64,000 nucleotides of DNA from assembly GCA_028818705.1 (NCBI GenBank), contig JAPPNJ010000059.1, forward strand, positions 1 through 64,000, read 5' to 3'. This DNA is from Candidatus Poribacteria bacterium. Its GTDB lineage: Bacteria; Poribacteria; WGA-4E; WGA-3G. Positions 1-8,434 of this stretch are shown piece after piece; position 1 is the stretch's first letter; the number at the start of each line of letters is the position of its first letter. The translations under genes were made by a program, and so were the position numbers. The notes beneath the pieces were generated by a model that was not told the origin of the DNA, searched no databases, and saw only the letters and a program-made list of their open reading frames with translations.

Positions 1-119
1 AAAACTGGATTATCCATAAGCAAATTTGGGCGGTTGAGCATCCAGACAAATTCTACAAAGGAGCCGTTGATTACACTTGGCAGAAAGTGCAATTAGAGGC
101 AGAGAAAAGTAAACAGTAG
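1..119 (+). CDS. 3' end of an unidentified protein (partial)
   Basis: An open frame enters from the left edge (codons in phase with base 3) and ends at a TAG at 117-119. The 38 visible residues finish in a charged tail (ending QLEAEKSKQ) and contain three tryptophans (NWIIHKQIWAVEHP). The stop codon lies directly on a strong terminator hairpin, which supports this being a genuine gene end. No family is recognisable from so short a piece. Confidence 0.5.
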   Translation, partial: NWIIHKQIWAVEHPDKFYKGAVDYTWQKVQLEAEKSKQ

Positions 120-146
120 GAGTAACCTCACGGTTGCTCCTCTTTT
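118..146 (+). terminator. Rho-independent terminator
   Basis: AGGAGTAACC (118-127) pairs with GGTTGCTCCT (132-141) around a TCAC loop, with one mismatch. The stem is followed by CTTTT. It overlaps the stop codon of the partial gene at the left edge. Confidence 0.7.
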
Positions 147-422
147 GTAAAAACGGCGACTCTGTTGGATTGGAATGCTTTTGCTAATTTGTGTAAGATT
201 TGCTATACTGTCTGTAGTCTTAAATCTCTATAAATTGAATAGACAAGTGTGCTTCTACTGGAGCCAACTTAATGTCTTTCAGACACATCAACCTCTTACG
301 GATAGTAGTCAGAATCACAGTGTTTATCGATGTATGAAAAACCAAAATCTGTCTCGCTTCAGTGATTTAGTAGATAGGTAGAATGTTATAGGAGGTATTT
401 CTGTCTTCTACGTGTCAGAATC
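120..422 (+). other. Intergenic region and long leader of the Yip1-like gene
   Basis: This 300-base stretch holds the terminator, a promoter near 181-209 and about 200 bases of leader. I see no supported gene in it. A good Shine-Dalgarno-like TAGGAGG lies at about 390-395, but it is 27 bases before the ATG at 423. The Yip1-like start is therefore not well explained by spacing, and no in-frame ATG, GTG or TTG fits that site better. Confidence 0.45.
181..209 (+). promoter_or_regulatory. Sigma-70-like promoter
   Basis: TTGCTA (181-186) is followed by a 17-base spacer and TATACT (204-209), with an extended -10 TG at 201-202. Transcription would start near 216, giving a leader of about 200 bases before the Yip1-like gene. 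Confidence 0.55.
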
Positions 423-1109
423 ATGAGAGAGAGTTGGCAAAATCTCATTGATCTCATTGCGAACCCGAAATCTACGTTCACGCGACTGAAATCTAAACCA
501 AAGTGTGGAGTCGCATTCCTTGTCTTCTGCTTTCTTGTTGTGGTGTTGGCATGGATAATTTTTCCATTTACACAGAAGTTCATTAATCCACAGTATACAA
601 GTAGTTTAGCCGGTATTGAGCTGTTTGGATCTACCAAAGCAGCATCTATGGCATTTGTTGCAGTGAGTGGAATAATTCTGGGGATTCTCTGTGCTGTTGT
701 CTTCAGTGTTATACTCACCGTGGTATCGCGAGCTTTCAAAGTAAATGAAGCACTCAAATTTAGACACATCTACGCGACCTGGTGGCATACTATCTTAATT
801 AATCCATTGGTGCTTTTTATCAACATCGCATTCCTGCCAGTTTTTAGGCGTGTTGAAGATATTGAGACAATCATTGATATAAGAATTATTCCCGGAGTCC
901 ACATGTTGGTGCCACCCATCGAAAATCTGTATCTTCTGATGTTTTTGAGTTTTGTAGATTTCTTGGGTCTATGGAATATCTTTGTTTTAACCATAGCGGT
1001 TGCTACACTCGCGGAAGTCAGTAAAACAAAGGCATGTCTCACGGCAGTAATCATCTGGCTATTGAGAATCGGCATTGATGTTGTATTTCAAGTTGGCTCT
1101 GTTTCTTAG
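423..1109 (+). CDS. Yip1-domain-like integral membrane protein
   Basis: A 228-residue polytopic membrane protein. The N-terminus (MRESWQNLIDLIANPKST followed by a basic stretch) is typical of bacterial Yip1/YIF-domain proteins, where a short amphipathic segment with 'NP..TF' precedes four or five helices. Hydrophobic segments are visible near residues 32-48, 75-100, 118-135, 165-195 and 203-220. Bacterial Yip1 proteins have no firmly assigned reaction, so the role in the cytoplasmic membrane is unknown. The DUF4175 gene follows 64 bases downstream in the same direction and could be co-transcribed. The start ATG lacks a well-spaced ribosome site. Confidence 0.7.
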   Translation: MRESWQNLIDLIANPKSTFTRLKSKPKCGVAFLVFCFLVVVLAWIIFPFTQKFINPQYTSSLAGIELFGSTKAASMAFVAVSGIILGILCAVVFSVILTVVSRAFKVNEALKFRHIYATWWHTILINPLVLFINIAFLPVFRRVEDIETIIDIRIIPGVHMLVPPIENLYLLMFLSFVDFLGLWNIFVLTIAVATLAEVSKTKACLTAVIIWLLRIGIDVVFQVGSVS

Positions 1110-1173
1110 GAACGTATAGATAAAAGAGAATCGATAGAATTTCATGGATCATAGGTAGTGTAGGTGGAGGGAA

Positions 1174-4100
1174 ATGATGAATACAAAAGAAGGTTATGCA
1201 GAATTACAAGCGAGAATTTTAGACGCTCGGCGCGTGTGGAAACGCAGTCTCTTCTGGACGGGATTTGCTATTGTCTTGACAGGTATTATCGCTGTATTTG
1301 CTGGTGAAGCCATTGTTGATTGGCTGATGCCGCTCCCAAGCTTTGTACGCATTGCATTATTAACGATCGGTGCAGGCATTACCTGCTACCTACTGTATAA
1401 ACATCTCATTCAACCGCTCCGAGCATCGCTCACCCTCCGTGATGTCGCCCTTAACGTTGAACGGAACCACCCTAACCTTGAAGATAGGTTGGTAAGTGCA
1501 ATCGAATTTGGAAACCGAGAATCGACGGATCCAATTGAGGCACACATGCTTCAACGCCTGCTTGAAGATACCACACAGCAGACGGAAGGTATCGATTTTA
1601 AAGCAACCATCGATCACAGTCGTACCCGTAAGCATGTCGGCATCGCCGCTTTGGTTCTTGTCGGTTGCTGTGTACTCTCGCTCTTATTCCCAACAGAAAT
1701 CCACACCAGCCTGCTCCGTGTGCTTGCTCCTTGGGAGAGAACCGATCCAATTTTGACAACCAAACTCACCGTTGAGCCAGGAAATGCGCGTATTCTCCGC
1801 GGCAAAAGTTTGCCTATTCACGCTACTATCACCGGCAAGTCTGCTGATAAGGTCGTTCTAACTTACGAAAATACTCGTGAACGAGATGCATCTACCTCCG
1901 AAATCATAACAACTGAACAGCAGATTAACATGTTGCAAAACCCAAATGACAAACGTGGATTCGCTTATGAGATTTTCAACATTGACGCCGATATGGAATA
2001 CTACATCGTCGCAAATGAGGTTACCTCGGAACGTTATACCGTTGAAGTCTTTGATATGCCCAGGGTGACTGAAATATCCGTTGCTTACACGTATCCAGAT
2101 TATACCGGGCTTAAACCTGTTGTACAGACAGGCACTGGTAATATTCAGGCTGTTGTTGGCACACAGGCGGAACTCAAATTCGTAACGAATAAGGCTATTC
2201 AGACCGCAGCGTTTTCCCTTAACAGAAATACTGAACAGATTTCTTTTACTGAGGATTCAACAGGAACCTTGGAGTCCGACACAACGCAAATGGTCATCTC
2301 TGATGGAAACACGTTGACAACAACTGTGGATGTTGTGGGGGATGGGAGATATACCGTTGATCTCCTCTGTATTGACGGGTTCAACAACGAAATACCAATT
2401 GAATACACCATCAAAGCCTTACCAGACGCTGCCCCGGAAGTTGTCGTTAAAGAACCCGGACGTGATGTTAAGACCACGAAGTTAGGTGAAGTAGAAATTA
2501 TTGCTGAGGCAACGGACGACTATGGTGTTGCAGAATTAAAACTCAGGTATCGTATCGGTGACGACAACTTGCAGGAGTTTGTTCTTAATTCCATTCCCTC
2601 TTCTTCAGGGACTGACGAAGATGAATCAATAAGAGATACATCTACATACCGCTTTGTAGATGGCAGCTACACCTTCTATCTCGAAGAGTTTGACGTAGAA
2701 CCGGGTGATGTCATTTCTTACTACGCCTATGCGACTGATAATAACACTCGCACCGGTCCTGGTGAAGCCAGCAGCGACATTTACTTTATCGAGATCCGAC
2801 CCTTTAATGAGGATTTCCACGAAGGTGAAGCGCAGCAAGCACAAGCACAAGCCGAACCGAATCCGCTCTTGGGGATCATTGCTTCTCAGAAACAGGTTAT
2901 TCGGGAGACTTGGAAACACACTAATGTACAGTCTACGTCCGAGGAAGAATATCAGTCCATCGTCAAGAGAACCGCTGACAAGCAAGCTGAATTAAAGGAC
3001 AAAACGCAGAGATTCGTGGACGAACTTAGCGTAGCGATGCAGACGGCGCAAGTTTCACCTGAGATTCTCATGAACTTGGAAGACGCCGTAGACGAAATGC
3101 GTCAGGCGACTGATAGTCTGAATGCCATCCAGCCGGCGGAGGCAATACCATCCGAACAAAACGCCCTCGAATTGCTGATTAAAGTTAGCCTTGAGATTCC
3201 CAAGGTACTCATGCAGATGCGGAACAGCAATCCCCAACTTGCCGAAGACTTTGAACTCGAAATGGAGGAGTTACAGAGCGAACTTGAGAATCAGCAGAAT
3301 GAACTGGATATGGAAATGCAAGAACAGACGCAAGAGATGTTGGATCAAGCACGCCAGATGTTGACGGAACAACAACAGTTGAGTCAACAGAGCCAACAGT
3401 TAGGGCGTGAAAACCAGCCTTCTCCGAGTGAGATGCAGCAGAATAGTCAACAGCAGGGGCAGTTATCACAACAAGCACAACAGATGGCACAGCAACTCGG
3501 CACCATGCAGCAGAATGGACAGGGGACGCAAGGGGAACGCTTAAATCAAGCGGGTCAAGCAATGCAACAGGCTGGCGAACAGATGGAGGAAGCCGCGCAA
3601 GGCATGGAACAACAACGTCCCCAACTCAGTGCCGCCAAAGGTCAAAAAGCCGAAGAAAGGCTTGGAGAAGCCATTGAACAATTGGAGAAAGTCGCCGCCG
3701 AATTTACGGACGCTGCACTTGACAGAGCCGCACAGCAACTTCAGGAGTTGACGGAAGCGCAGTCTGATGTTCAACAGGAGACACAGGAACTCAGAAACCG
3801 CTCAGAACAGTCAGAAATGCGTCCCGAGGATTTCCGAGGGGCGTCTGAACTCGCCAACCAACAGCGCAAGCTTCAGCGAGATTTGGAGACACTTGAGCGC
3901 ACACTGAGAAATCTTCAGACACAACTCAACCAGGAGAATTCGGAGGCAGCCCAAAACGTGGCTGATGCCACAAGACACCTCGCCGAAGAGCAGACGCTGG
4001 AAGATATGTCAACTGCACAACGCGCCTTGCAATGGCGGAGTTTCCGAGCCGCAGACCAAAATCAGCAAGAGGCTCTGGAGGCACTAAATCAGGCACAAGC

Positions 4101-4647
4101 GGATCTCCAGCAGGCACAGGCGAATATGGCGAACACTGAAGAAGAACAACTCGAAGCTGCGCTCCAACAACTTCAGCAAGCCGAGCAGCAGATGGAAGAT
4201 ATACAGCGTGAACTTCAAGCAATGCAGGGACAAGAGCAGACGGCAGAACAACAACGCCGTCAACAGCAACTCGTGCAACAGCAGCAACAGATTCAAGAAC
4301 GGCTCCAACAAGCGCAAGAAACGAGGCAGAGACAAAATAACCAGCAACCCGGACAAGATGAAGCCGAAAACCAAGAAGCACGCGCTGGTGGTAGAGAATC
4401 GGACAGGGAAATTAATGAACTCTGGCTCGGTATGCTTGATACTATGGACTACCGTCCTGGAAACCGCTCAAATCCGTTCCCTAACTATGAATTCGTTATT
4501 CGAGACTTAAACAAACTGGAAGCCGCCCTCGAAGAACGGCTCGACACCCTTCAGGAAAAAAAGCAGCTCACGCAAATTGCCAAGGAGGAGGTGCCACCTG
4601 AATATCGCAGACTCGTCGATAATTACTATGAGTCTTTATCGCAGTAA
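1174..4647 (+). CDS. DUF4175-family membrane protein with long Gln-rich coiled coil
   Basis: A 1157-residue protein of the DUF4175 type. Two membrane helices lie near residues 24-45 and 54-76 and a third near 152-170. They frame the conserved block ending in 'NHPNLEDRLVSAIEF'. A large extracytoplasmic beta-rich region (about 190-560) follows, with repeated 'YTYPDYTGL' and 'ATDDYGVAEL' Ig-like motifs. Residues about 680-1060 are extremely Gln/Glu-rich and heptad-like, consistent with a long coiled coil. The last 70 residues are again ordinary globular sequence. ATG 1174 is preceded by GGTGGAGGG at good spacing. DUF4175 genes often sit beside MoxR ATPase/von Willebrand clusters, but none is visible here. 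Function unknown; an envelope scaffold is a guess. Confidence 0.8.
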   Translation: MMNTKEGYAELQARILDARRVWKRSLFWTGFAIVLTGIIAVFAGEAIVDWLMPLPSFVRIALLTIGAGITCYLLYKHLIQPLRASLTLRDVALNVERNHPNLEDRLVSAIEFGNRESTDPIEAHMLQRLLEDTTQQTEGIDFKATIDHSRTRKHVGIAALVLVGCCVLSLLFPTEIHTSLLRVLAPWERTDPILTTKLTVEPGNARILRGKSLPIHATITGKSADKVVLTYENTRERDASTSEIITTEQQINMLQNPNDKRGFAYEIFNIDADMEYYIVANEVTSERYTVEVFDMPRVTEISVAYTYPDYTGLKPVVQTGTGNIQAVVGTQAELKFVTNKAIQTAAFSLNRNTEQISFTEDSTGTLESDTTQMVISDGNTLTTTVDVVGDGRYTVDLLCIDGFNNEIPIEYTIKALPDAAPEVVVKEPGRDVKTTKLGEVEIIAEATDDYGVAELKLRYRIGDDNLQEFVLNSIPSSSGTDEDESIRDTSTYRFVDGSYTFYLEEFDVEPGDVISYYAYATDNNTRTGPGEASSDIYFIEIRPFNEDFHEGEAQQAQAQAEPNPLLGIIASQKQVIRETWKHTNVQSTSEEEYQSIVKRTADKQAELKDKTQRFVDELSVAMQTAQVSPEILMNLEDAVDEMRQATDSLNAIQPAEAIPSEQNALELLIKVSLEIPKVLMQMRNSNPQLAEDFELEMEELQSELENQQNELDMEMQEQTQEMLDQARQMLTEQQQLSQQSQQLGRENQPSPSEMQQNSQQQGQLSQQAQQMAQQLGTMQQNGQGTQGERLNQAGQAMQQAGEQMEEAAQGMEQQRPQLSAAKGQKAEERLGEAIEQLEKVAAEFTDAALDRAAQQLQELTEAQSDVQQETQELRNRSEQSEMRPEDFRGASELANQQRKLQRDLETLERTLRNLQTQLNQENSEAAQNVADATRHLAEEQTLEDMSTAQRALQWRSFRAADQNQQEALEALNQAQADLQQAQANMANTEEEQLEAALQQLQQAEQQMEDIQRELQAMQGQEQTAEQQRRQQQLVQQQQQIQERLQQAQETRQRQNNQQPGQDEAENQEARAGGRESDREINELWLGMLDTMDYRPGNRSNPFPNYEFVIRDLNKLEAALEERLDTLQEKKQLTQIAKEEVPPEYRRLVDNYYESLSQ

Positions 4648-4727
4648 CGGCTGATAACTACTAACTCTGACAACTGAAAGGGTTTTCATAGAAAAACCCG
4701 TACTGAGGACTGATAACTACTAAAAGT
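4648..4727 (+). repeat. Intergenic repeat: CTGATAAC-type units around a hairpin
   Basis: A 14-base direct repeat CTGATAACTACTAA occurs at 4651-4664 and 4710-4723. Between the copies lies a hairpin, GGGTTTT (4680-4686) with AAAACCC (4693-4699). The same architecture, with AACTGAYAAC-like units flanking a variable stem, recurs at 9953-10043, 14184-14340, 39150-39215 and 55105-55215. The element ends just before the PPK2 ATG, so no clear ribosome site is left there. Confidence 0.6.
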
Positions 4728-5543
4728 ATGGAACTTAAACCTGAGAATATTATTGTCAATCCTGGTGAATTCGTCAGTTTGGACGATTACACACCCGAAT
4801 ATACGGGTACTTACCAAAAAAAGGGTCAAACCACAAAGCGACTCAAAAAACTGCATAAGCAGCTCTTGGAACTTCAGGGGTTACTTTACGCTGAGAGCCA
4901 GCATGCACTTCTCATCATTCTTCAAGGCATGGATACATGCGGCAAAGATGGGACCATTCGGCGGGTAATGGGGGGCATCAACGTCCAAGGGTGCGATGTC
5001 GTTAGTTTTAAAGTCCCAACTGCGGACGAACTCTCTCGTGACTTCTTATGGCGTGCCCATAAAGTCGTCCCATCGAAAGGAAAAATTGGCATCTTTAACC
5101 GCTCACATTATGAAGATGTCCTCGTTGTTCGGGTACATAACCTTGTGCCAGAACCGGTCTGGTCGCAGCGTTATCAGCAGATTAACGATTTTGAGAGGAT
5201 GCTCGTTGAAAATGGGACAGTTGTTCTGAAATTTTTTCTTCACATCTCGAAGGATGAACAGAAAGCACGTCTTGAATCGCGGATTAACGATCCAACAAAA
5301 CATTGGAAAGTCGAGGCATCCGATATTCGGGAACGCGCCTATTGGGAGGACTACATGCGGGCATACGAAGTCGTGCTTCAAAGGTGCAGCACCGACTGGG
5401 CACCTTGGTATGTAATCCCAGCGAATAAGAAATGGTATCGGAACCTCGTTATCACAGAATGTATCGTTGATAGGCTTAAAAAGCTCAACATGAAGTATCC
5501 TGAACCCGCTATTGATATTACTAAATTTTACCCAATCAGGTAA
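4728..5543 (+). CDS. PPK2-family polyphosphate:nucleotide phosphotransferase
   Basis: A 271-residue, single-domain PPK2 enzyme, which moves phosphate between polyphosphate and nucleoside mono- or diphosphates in the cytoplasm. A Walker A-type loop, GMDTCGKDG, covers residues 67-75; the common form is GMDASGKDG, so T70/C71 is a mild variant. A Walker B/lid block GIFNRSHYEDVLVVRV (121-136) and the lid 'NDPTKHWK' are both present. Length and single domain match the short PPK2 classes I and III rather than the tandem class II. Direction of reaction (NDP or NMP phosphorylation) cannot be told from sequence. No ppk1, ppx or phosphate-transport genes are nearby. The start lies immediately after the repeat element, with no strong Shine-Dalgarno. 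Confidence 0.9.
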   Translation: MELKPENIIVNPGEFVSLDDYTPEYTGTYQKKGQTTKRLKKLHKQLLELQGLLYAESQHALLIILQGMDTCGKDGTIRRVMGGINVQGCDVVSFKVPTADELSRDFLWRAHKVVPSKGKIGIFNRSHYEDVLVVRVHNLVPEPVWSQRYQQINDFERMLVENGTVVLKFFLHISKDEQKARLESRINDPTKHWKVEASDIRERAYWEDYMRAYEVVLQRCSTDWAPWYVIPANKKWYRNLVITECIVDRLKKLNMKYPEPAIDITKFYPIR

Positions 5544-5658
5544 AATTTGTCTTTGCTTTACATTCTCAGAATTGATGATTGACGCATCTTTAGCAATCGT
5601 TAAAGGACCTGCTATAGGGGAAAAAAGGTTGCTAACTTTACCGAAAACCTGCATTCTG

Positions 5659-5680
5659 CACAAGCCTCTATAGGCTTGTG
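5659..5680 (+). other. Perfect 9-bp hairpin in the PPK2-PhyH spacer
   Basis: CACAAGCCT (5659-5667) and AGGCTTGTG (5672-5680) form a perfect stem around CTAT. There is no U-tract, so it is at best a weak terminator and may be a palindromic repeat. A second small stem, CCCCG (5707-5711) with CGGGG (5725-5729), follows just before the PhyH ribosome site. Confidence 0.5.
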
Positions 5681-5758
5681 GGACAATGCGAAGCAAACGG
5701 ACTACTCCCCGCATGCTATCATTACGGGGACCCCAGCCCAGGAGCAATAGTTAAAAAT

Positions 5759-6538
5759 ATGCTTTCAGAACAACAGTTAACACAGTTTGAAGAGACAGGC
5801 TATCTACTTCTTCCAGGATTGATTCCAAAAGAGACTGCCACAAAAGCGGAGGCGGCAATGTGGCGCATGATGGGTATGGATGCGGATAACCCGGATTCAT
5901 GGGGACATTTCAAACGACCACACCTCGCCGGGTTTTATATGGAGAAGATGGCAAGTGGCAGACGCATTGAACTTTACGGCGTTACCAATCCGGATGTCTT
6001 GGCGTGTTGCACACCTGATTACCTCACCATCATCAAGCAACTCGCCGCCCGATATCCAGAGATCCCGCATTGTGAAAGTCAACATCCAGATGGCATCTGG
6101 GCACTCAATCAGTTTCCTGTTTCAGACGAGTGGAAAAGCCCGGCACCTCACTTAGATGGCGGCTTTCGGGATTTGCGGCTGGATCCTGGAACGTTCCGAG
6201 TCACCAGTTTAACCTACCTCACGGATGTGAATTCGCACGGTGGAACGACAATAATATGGCCTCAAGGTACACAACGCATTCGCGAATTCCGTCAGAAAAA
6301 TCCAGAATTCTCCAACCATGTCCGTGATGTAGGTGCCCGGATTAAAGAGATGGATTTAGGCGAACCCATGGAGGTTGTTGCCAAACAGGGAGACGTCCTG
6401 TTTTTCCACCATCTGCTCCCACATTCTGGCACAATGAATGTCGGTTCTACGCCGCGTTTCGCAATCCGATATATGTGTTTATGCCTCGCATGTCAGAAAT
6501 GGGAAAAAAAAGGGGAGTGGAATCTCTGGATGCCGTAA
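5759..6538 (+). CDS. PhyH-family Fe(II)/2-oxoglutarate dioxygenase
   Basis: A 259-residue protein with the phytanoyl-CoA dioxygenase fold. The N-terminus (QLTQFEETGYLLLPGLIP) is the classic PhyH opening. The first iron ligands are the H-x-D motif in PAPHLDGGF (H131, D133). The distal ligand lies in LLPHSGTMN (H222), and an arginine ten residues on (R233 in STPRFAIRY) would bind 2-oxoglutarate. All residues for hydroxylation are therefore present; the substrate is unknown. I chose ATG 5759 because the protein then begins like its relatives and AGGAG lies at 5740-5744. The frame is open upstream to 5678. A strong terminator follows at 6617-6664. Confidence 0.85.
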   Translation: MLSEQQLTQFEETGYLLLPGLIPKETATKAEAAMWRMMGMDADNPDSWGHFKRPHLAGFYMEKMASGRRIELYGVTNPDVLACCTPDYLTIIKQLAARYPEIPHCESQHPDGIWALNQFPVSDEWKSPAPHLDGGFRDLRLDPGTFRVTSLTYLTDVNSHGGTTIIWPQGTQRIREFRQKNPEFSNHVRDVGARIKEMDLGEPMEVVAKQGDVLFFHHLLPHSGTMNVGSTPRFAIRYMCLCLACQKWEKKGEWNLWMP

Positions 6539-6616
6539 GACAGATTGTAGTAAATTATCTAAATATGTGGACATTTCACGGAGTGATAGATAAAGGATGC
6601 TTTGCCTTTGCTAGCG

Positions 6617-6664
6617 GAGGTTTTTAGAAGAACTTACACGCGGTTCTTCCTAACCTCGTTTTTT
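6617..6664 (+). terminator. Strong Rho-independent terminator
   Basis: A nested stem: GAGGTT with AACCTC outside and GAAGAAC (6627-6633) with GTTCTTC (6643-6649) inside. It is followed by GTTTTTT (6658-6664). It ends the PhyH transcript only 20 bases before the next ATG, so it could also act as an attenuator for that gene. Confidence 0.8.
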
Positions 6665-6684
6665 GCATAGATGGAGAAGTTAAA

Positions 6685-7434
6685 ATGATTCAGGCTAAAC
6701 GTACTGTCCTTGTTAAATACCTTCTGTTAGTTATTGCTATTACTTTGAGTTTTGTGATTGTGCAAATTACACTTGCACAGGCGGTCTACGTCCAGACTGG
6801 GTTTGAAGAATTCGCCGTCGGCGATCCGCCTAAAGACTGGGAGATAACTGGTGGAGGCTTTGAGGTCGCTAAGGACCCCGTCAAAACCGATAAAAAAGCA
6901 CTCGCAATCTTGGGCGGTGCTAATGGAGACGGGCTCGGTGTACCCATAGAAACTGACAATCCCATCATCTCAGTCGAATTCTGGATTTATGTTGAAAGTG
7001 GGGGACGCTCCCTTAACATCAAAGTTGCTTCTGCTGATAATATCGGCGAAAACAGTGGTTGCACCTATATCAACTGGAATGCAGATATGGTTCGCTTCTT
7101 CGATGGAGCCGCATGGCAACCCATTGGCGACTTTGAAACCGATACATGGAAATACGTTCGTATCGTCGCAGATTTCGGCGAAAGCGAATTTGAGTTCGCC
7201 TCAGGAAACGACAGGAACGATGCCTTGAATGCCAAAGCAGAAGATGGACTCGCCTTTCGCCACCTCGCGCTCGCTCCCACCCCCAAATGGGTCGTTTTCT
7301 ATGTCTGGTCGATGACATCGCCAGCTTACTTTGATGATTTACTCGTCTATGAAGGCGCAGATCCGCTCGACCTTGCCGTTGACCCAGACGGCAAACTCGC
7401 CACACGCTGGGGACAGATTAAACATTCTTGGTAG
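6685..7434 (+). CDS. Secreted protein with C-terminal KLATRWGQIK motif
   Basis: A 249-residue exported protein. Residues 1-33 form a signal peptide: a basic start, a hydrophobic core near 11-28, and a cleavage-like LAQA site. The mature part (VYVQTGFEEFAVGDPPKDWE...) reads as a beta-sandwich carbohydrate-binding or LamG-like fold, with 'GFEEF..G.PP.DW', 'VSVEFWIYVES' and a closing 'DDLLVYEG' strand. I see no catalytic motif. The last 18 residues carry KLATRWGQIK, shared with four other secreted proteins in this window. Its stop codon lies inside a REP-like element that precedes the PhyH gene at 7471. A role in binding an extracellular glycan is a guess. Confidence 0.75.
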   Translation: MIQAKRTVLVKYLLLVIAITLSFVIVQITLAQAVYVQTGFEEFAVGDPPKDWEITGGGFEVAKDPVKTDKKALAILGGANGDGLGVPIETDNPIISVEFWIYVESGGRSLNIKVASADNIGENSGCTYINWNADMVRFFDGAAWQPIGDFETDTWKYVRIVADFGESEFEFASGNDRNDALNAKAEDGLAFRHLALAPTPKWVVFYVWSMTSPAYFDDLLVYEGADPLDLAVDPDGKLATRWGQIKHSW

Positions 7435-7464
7435 GAGGGAACTCCGATTCCCGACTCTCGGAGG
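7431..7464 (+). repeat. REP-like GTAGGAG element overlapping a ribosome-binding site
   Basis: GTAGGAGGGA (7431-7440) is followed by ACTCCGATTCCCGACT (7441-7456), and the latter 16 bases recur exactly at 27678-27693. CTCCGA (7442-7447) pairs with TCGGAG (7458-7463), so the stem covers most of the GGAGG (7460-7464) that serves ATG 7471. Confidence 0.65.
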
Positions 7465-7470
7465 TAGAGA

Positions 7471-8289
7471 ATGAAAAACAATGAAACAGTTTGCCTAACA
7501 CCAGCACAACGACTCCATTTCGACATCTACGGTTTTGTCCTGTTAGAGAATGTTCTGAATAGTGATGAAATCGAGCGTATGAAGAGTGCACTCTACAGAA
7601 TGAAAGCCGACAAAGATCTGGATGCCAAACGCGTCTATGCCCGTGGGCGGAGTGAGCACCACGTGCTTTTCGGCAACCTTGTTGCGTATGATCCGGCGTT
7701 GTTGGAATACGCTGCGCATCCAAAACTTGTGCCGCTCGTTGAGGAAGTCGTAGGTGGGGCAGTCCGTCTTGAGGAAACCGAAGCAATCATCAATAGACGT
7801 AATCCAGAGACACCTCTCGACGAACTCCACAAACGCCGCTATAATCCGACCGGTTTCCACCGTGGGACGCAACACGGTTGGGGGACCTATATGGAACAGA
7901 ACAAGTTCCACTGCATCTTCGTCAAAACACTCGCCTACCTCACCGATGTCGGACCCGATGACGGTGGCACGTGTGTTATACCCGGAAGCCACCGCTTAAC
8001 ATGGAATCAGAGGGAGATGATTGATGCAGCACTCACTGATGACAAACTCATCTACCAAGTCGAAGCATCAGTTGGTTCTGTGCTGCTATTTGCTGAGGCA
8101 TTGATTCACAGTACCACTGCCATCCGTAGCGACAAGGAGCGAGTTATCCTCATCTCCGGTTACACACCACCGATGGTGCGCGAATGGCCCGGTAACGAAG
8201 TCAGTTCCGAATTTATCGAGACCTTACCGGAAGATATCCGTCCGCTCATTTCAGGAAGCGACAGTTGGCACTGGAAACGGCGATATTAA
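7471..8289 (+). CDS. PhyH-family protein with H-x-G in place of H-x-D
   Basis: A 272-residue PhyH-like protein. The opening QRLHFDIYGFVLLENVL and the block LAYLTDVGPDDGGTCVIPGS (155-174) are family hallmarks. The distal histidine is H213 (ALIHSTTAI) and the likely 2-oxoglutarate arginine is R224 (KERVILIS). The first metal motif reads FHRGTQ (H130, R131, G132), so the usual Asp/Glu ligand is glycine. H-x-G/A occurs in Fe/2OG halogenases, where halide fills the open site. It could equally mark a non-canonical or inactive dioxygenase, or the acid could come from elsewhere in the 7-residue longer loop. GGAGG at 7460-7464 sets the start. Confidence 0.8.
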   Translation: MKNNETVCLTPAQRLHFDIYGFVLLENVLNSDEIERMKSALYRMKADKDLDAKRVYARGRSEHHVLFGNLVAYDPALLEYAAHPKLVPLVEEVVGGAVRLEETEAIINRRNPETPLDELHKRRYNPTGFHRGTQHGWGTYMEQNKFHCIFVKTLAYLTDVGPDDGGTCVIPGSHRLTWNQREMIDAALTDDKLIYQVEASVGSVLLFAEALIHSTTAIRSDKERVILISGYTPPMVREWPGNEVSSEFIETLPEDIRPLISGSDSWHWKRRY

Positions 8290-8305
8290 ATCTCATGTAC
8301 GGTAG

Positions 8306-8390
8306 GTGCGGTTTTGCGGTGTACTCGCCCCGGGGAATGCCATAAGGCATTCATACCGTTGGTTCATGCGATCTGCATTCCTAACCGCAC
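8306..8390 (+). repeat. Composite palindromic repeat with GAATGCCATAAGGCATTC core
   Basis: Outer arms GTGCGGTT (8306-8313) and AACCGCAC (8383-8390) enclose CCCCGGGGAATGCC (8328-8341), ATAA and GGCATTCATACCGTTG (8346-8361). The inner palindrome plus ATACCGTTG recurs at 27647-27675 and 34557-34590, each time inside a different host repeat. This suggests one small element inserted into others. Confidence 0.65.
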
Positions 8391-8400
8391 TTTCCTTCCT

Positions 8401-8423
8401 TGTAGGAGCGGTTTGTAACCGCG
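8401..8423 (+). repeat. REP-like TGTAGGAG element
   Basis: TGTAGGA followed by the palindrome GCGGTTTGTAACCGC (8408-8422) and GA. It has the same head and a C-G-rich stem ending in CGCGA as copies at 10314 and 37614. It lies in the spacer between the convergent PhyH and sulfatase genes and could also terminate both. Confidence 0.6.
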
Positions 8424-8434
8424 ATACCTATCTT

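Noticed and set aside
175-381. 68-codon plus-strand frame before the Yip1-like gene
   Set aside because: It begins upstream of the predicted promoter's -35 and has no ribosome site; the sequence looks random.
386-769. Minus-strand open frame opposite the Yip1-like gene
   Set aside because: Complementary to a convincing membrane protein, with no ribosome site or family resemblance.
3300-4380. Gln-rich region as a translated microsatellite artefact
   Set aside because: The frame stays open through more than 1 kb with heptad-like spacing and mixed codons, matching the coiled-coil part of DUF4175 proteins.
5103-5747. 214-codon minus-strand frame over the PPK2 gene
   Set aside because: Antisense shadow of a strong PPK2 match.
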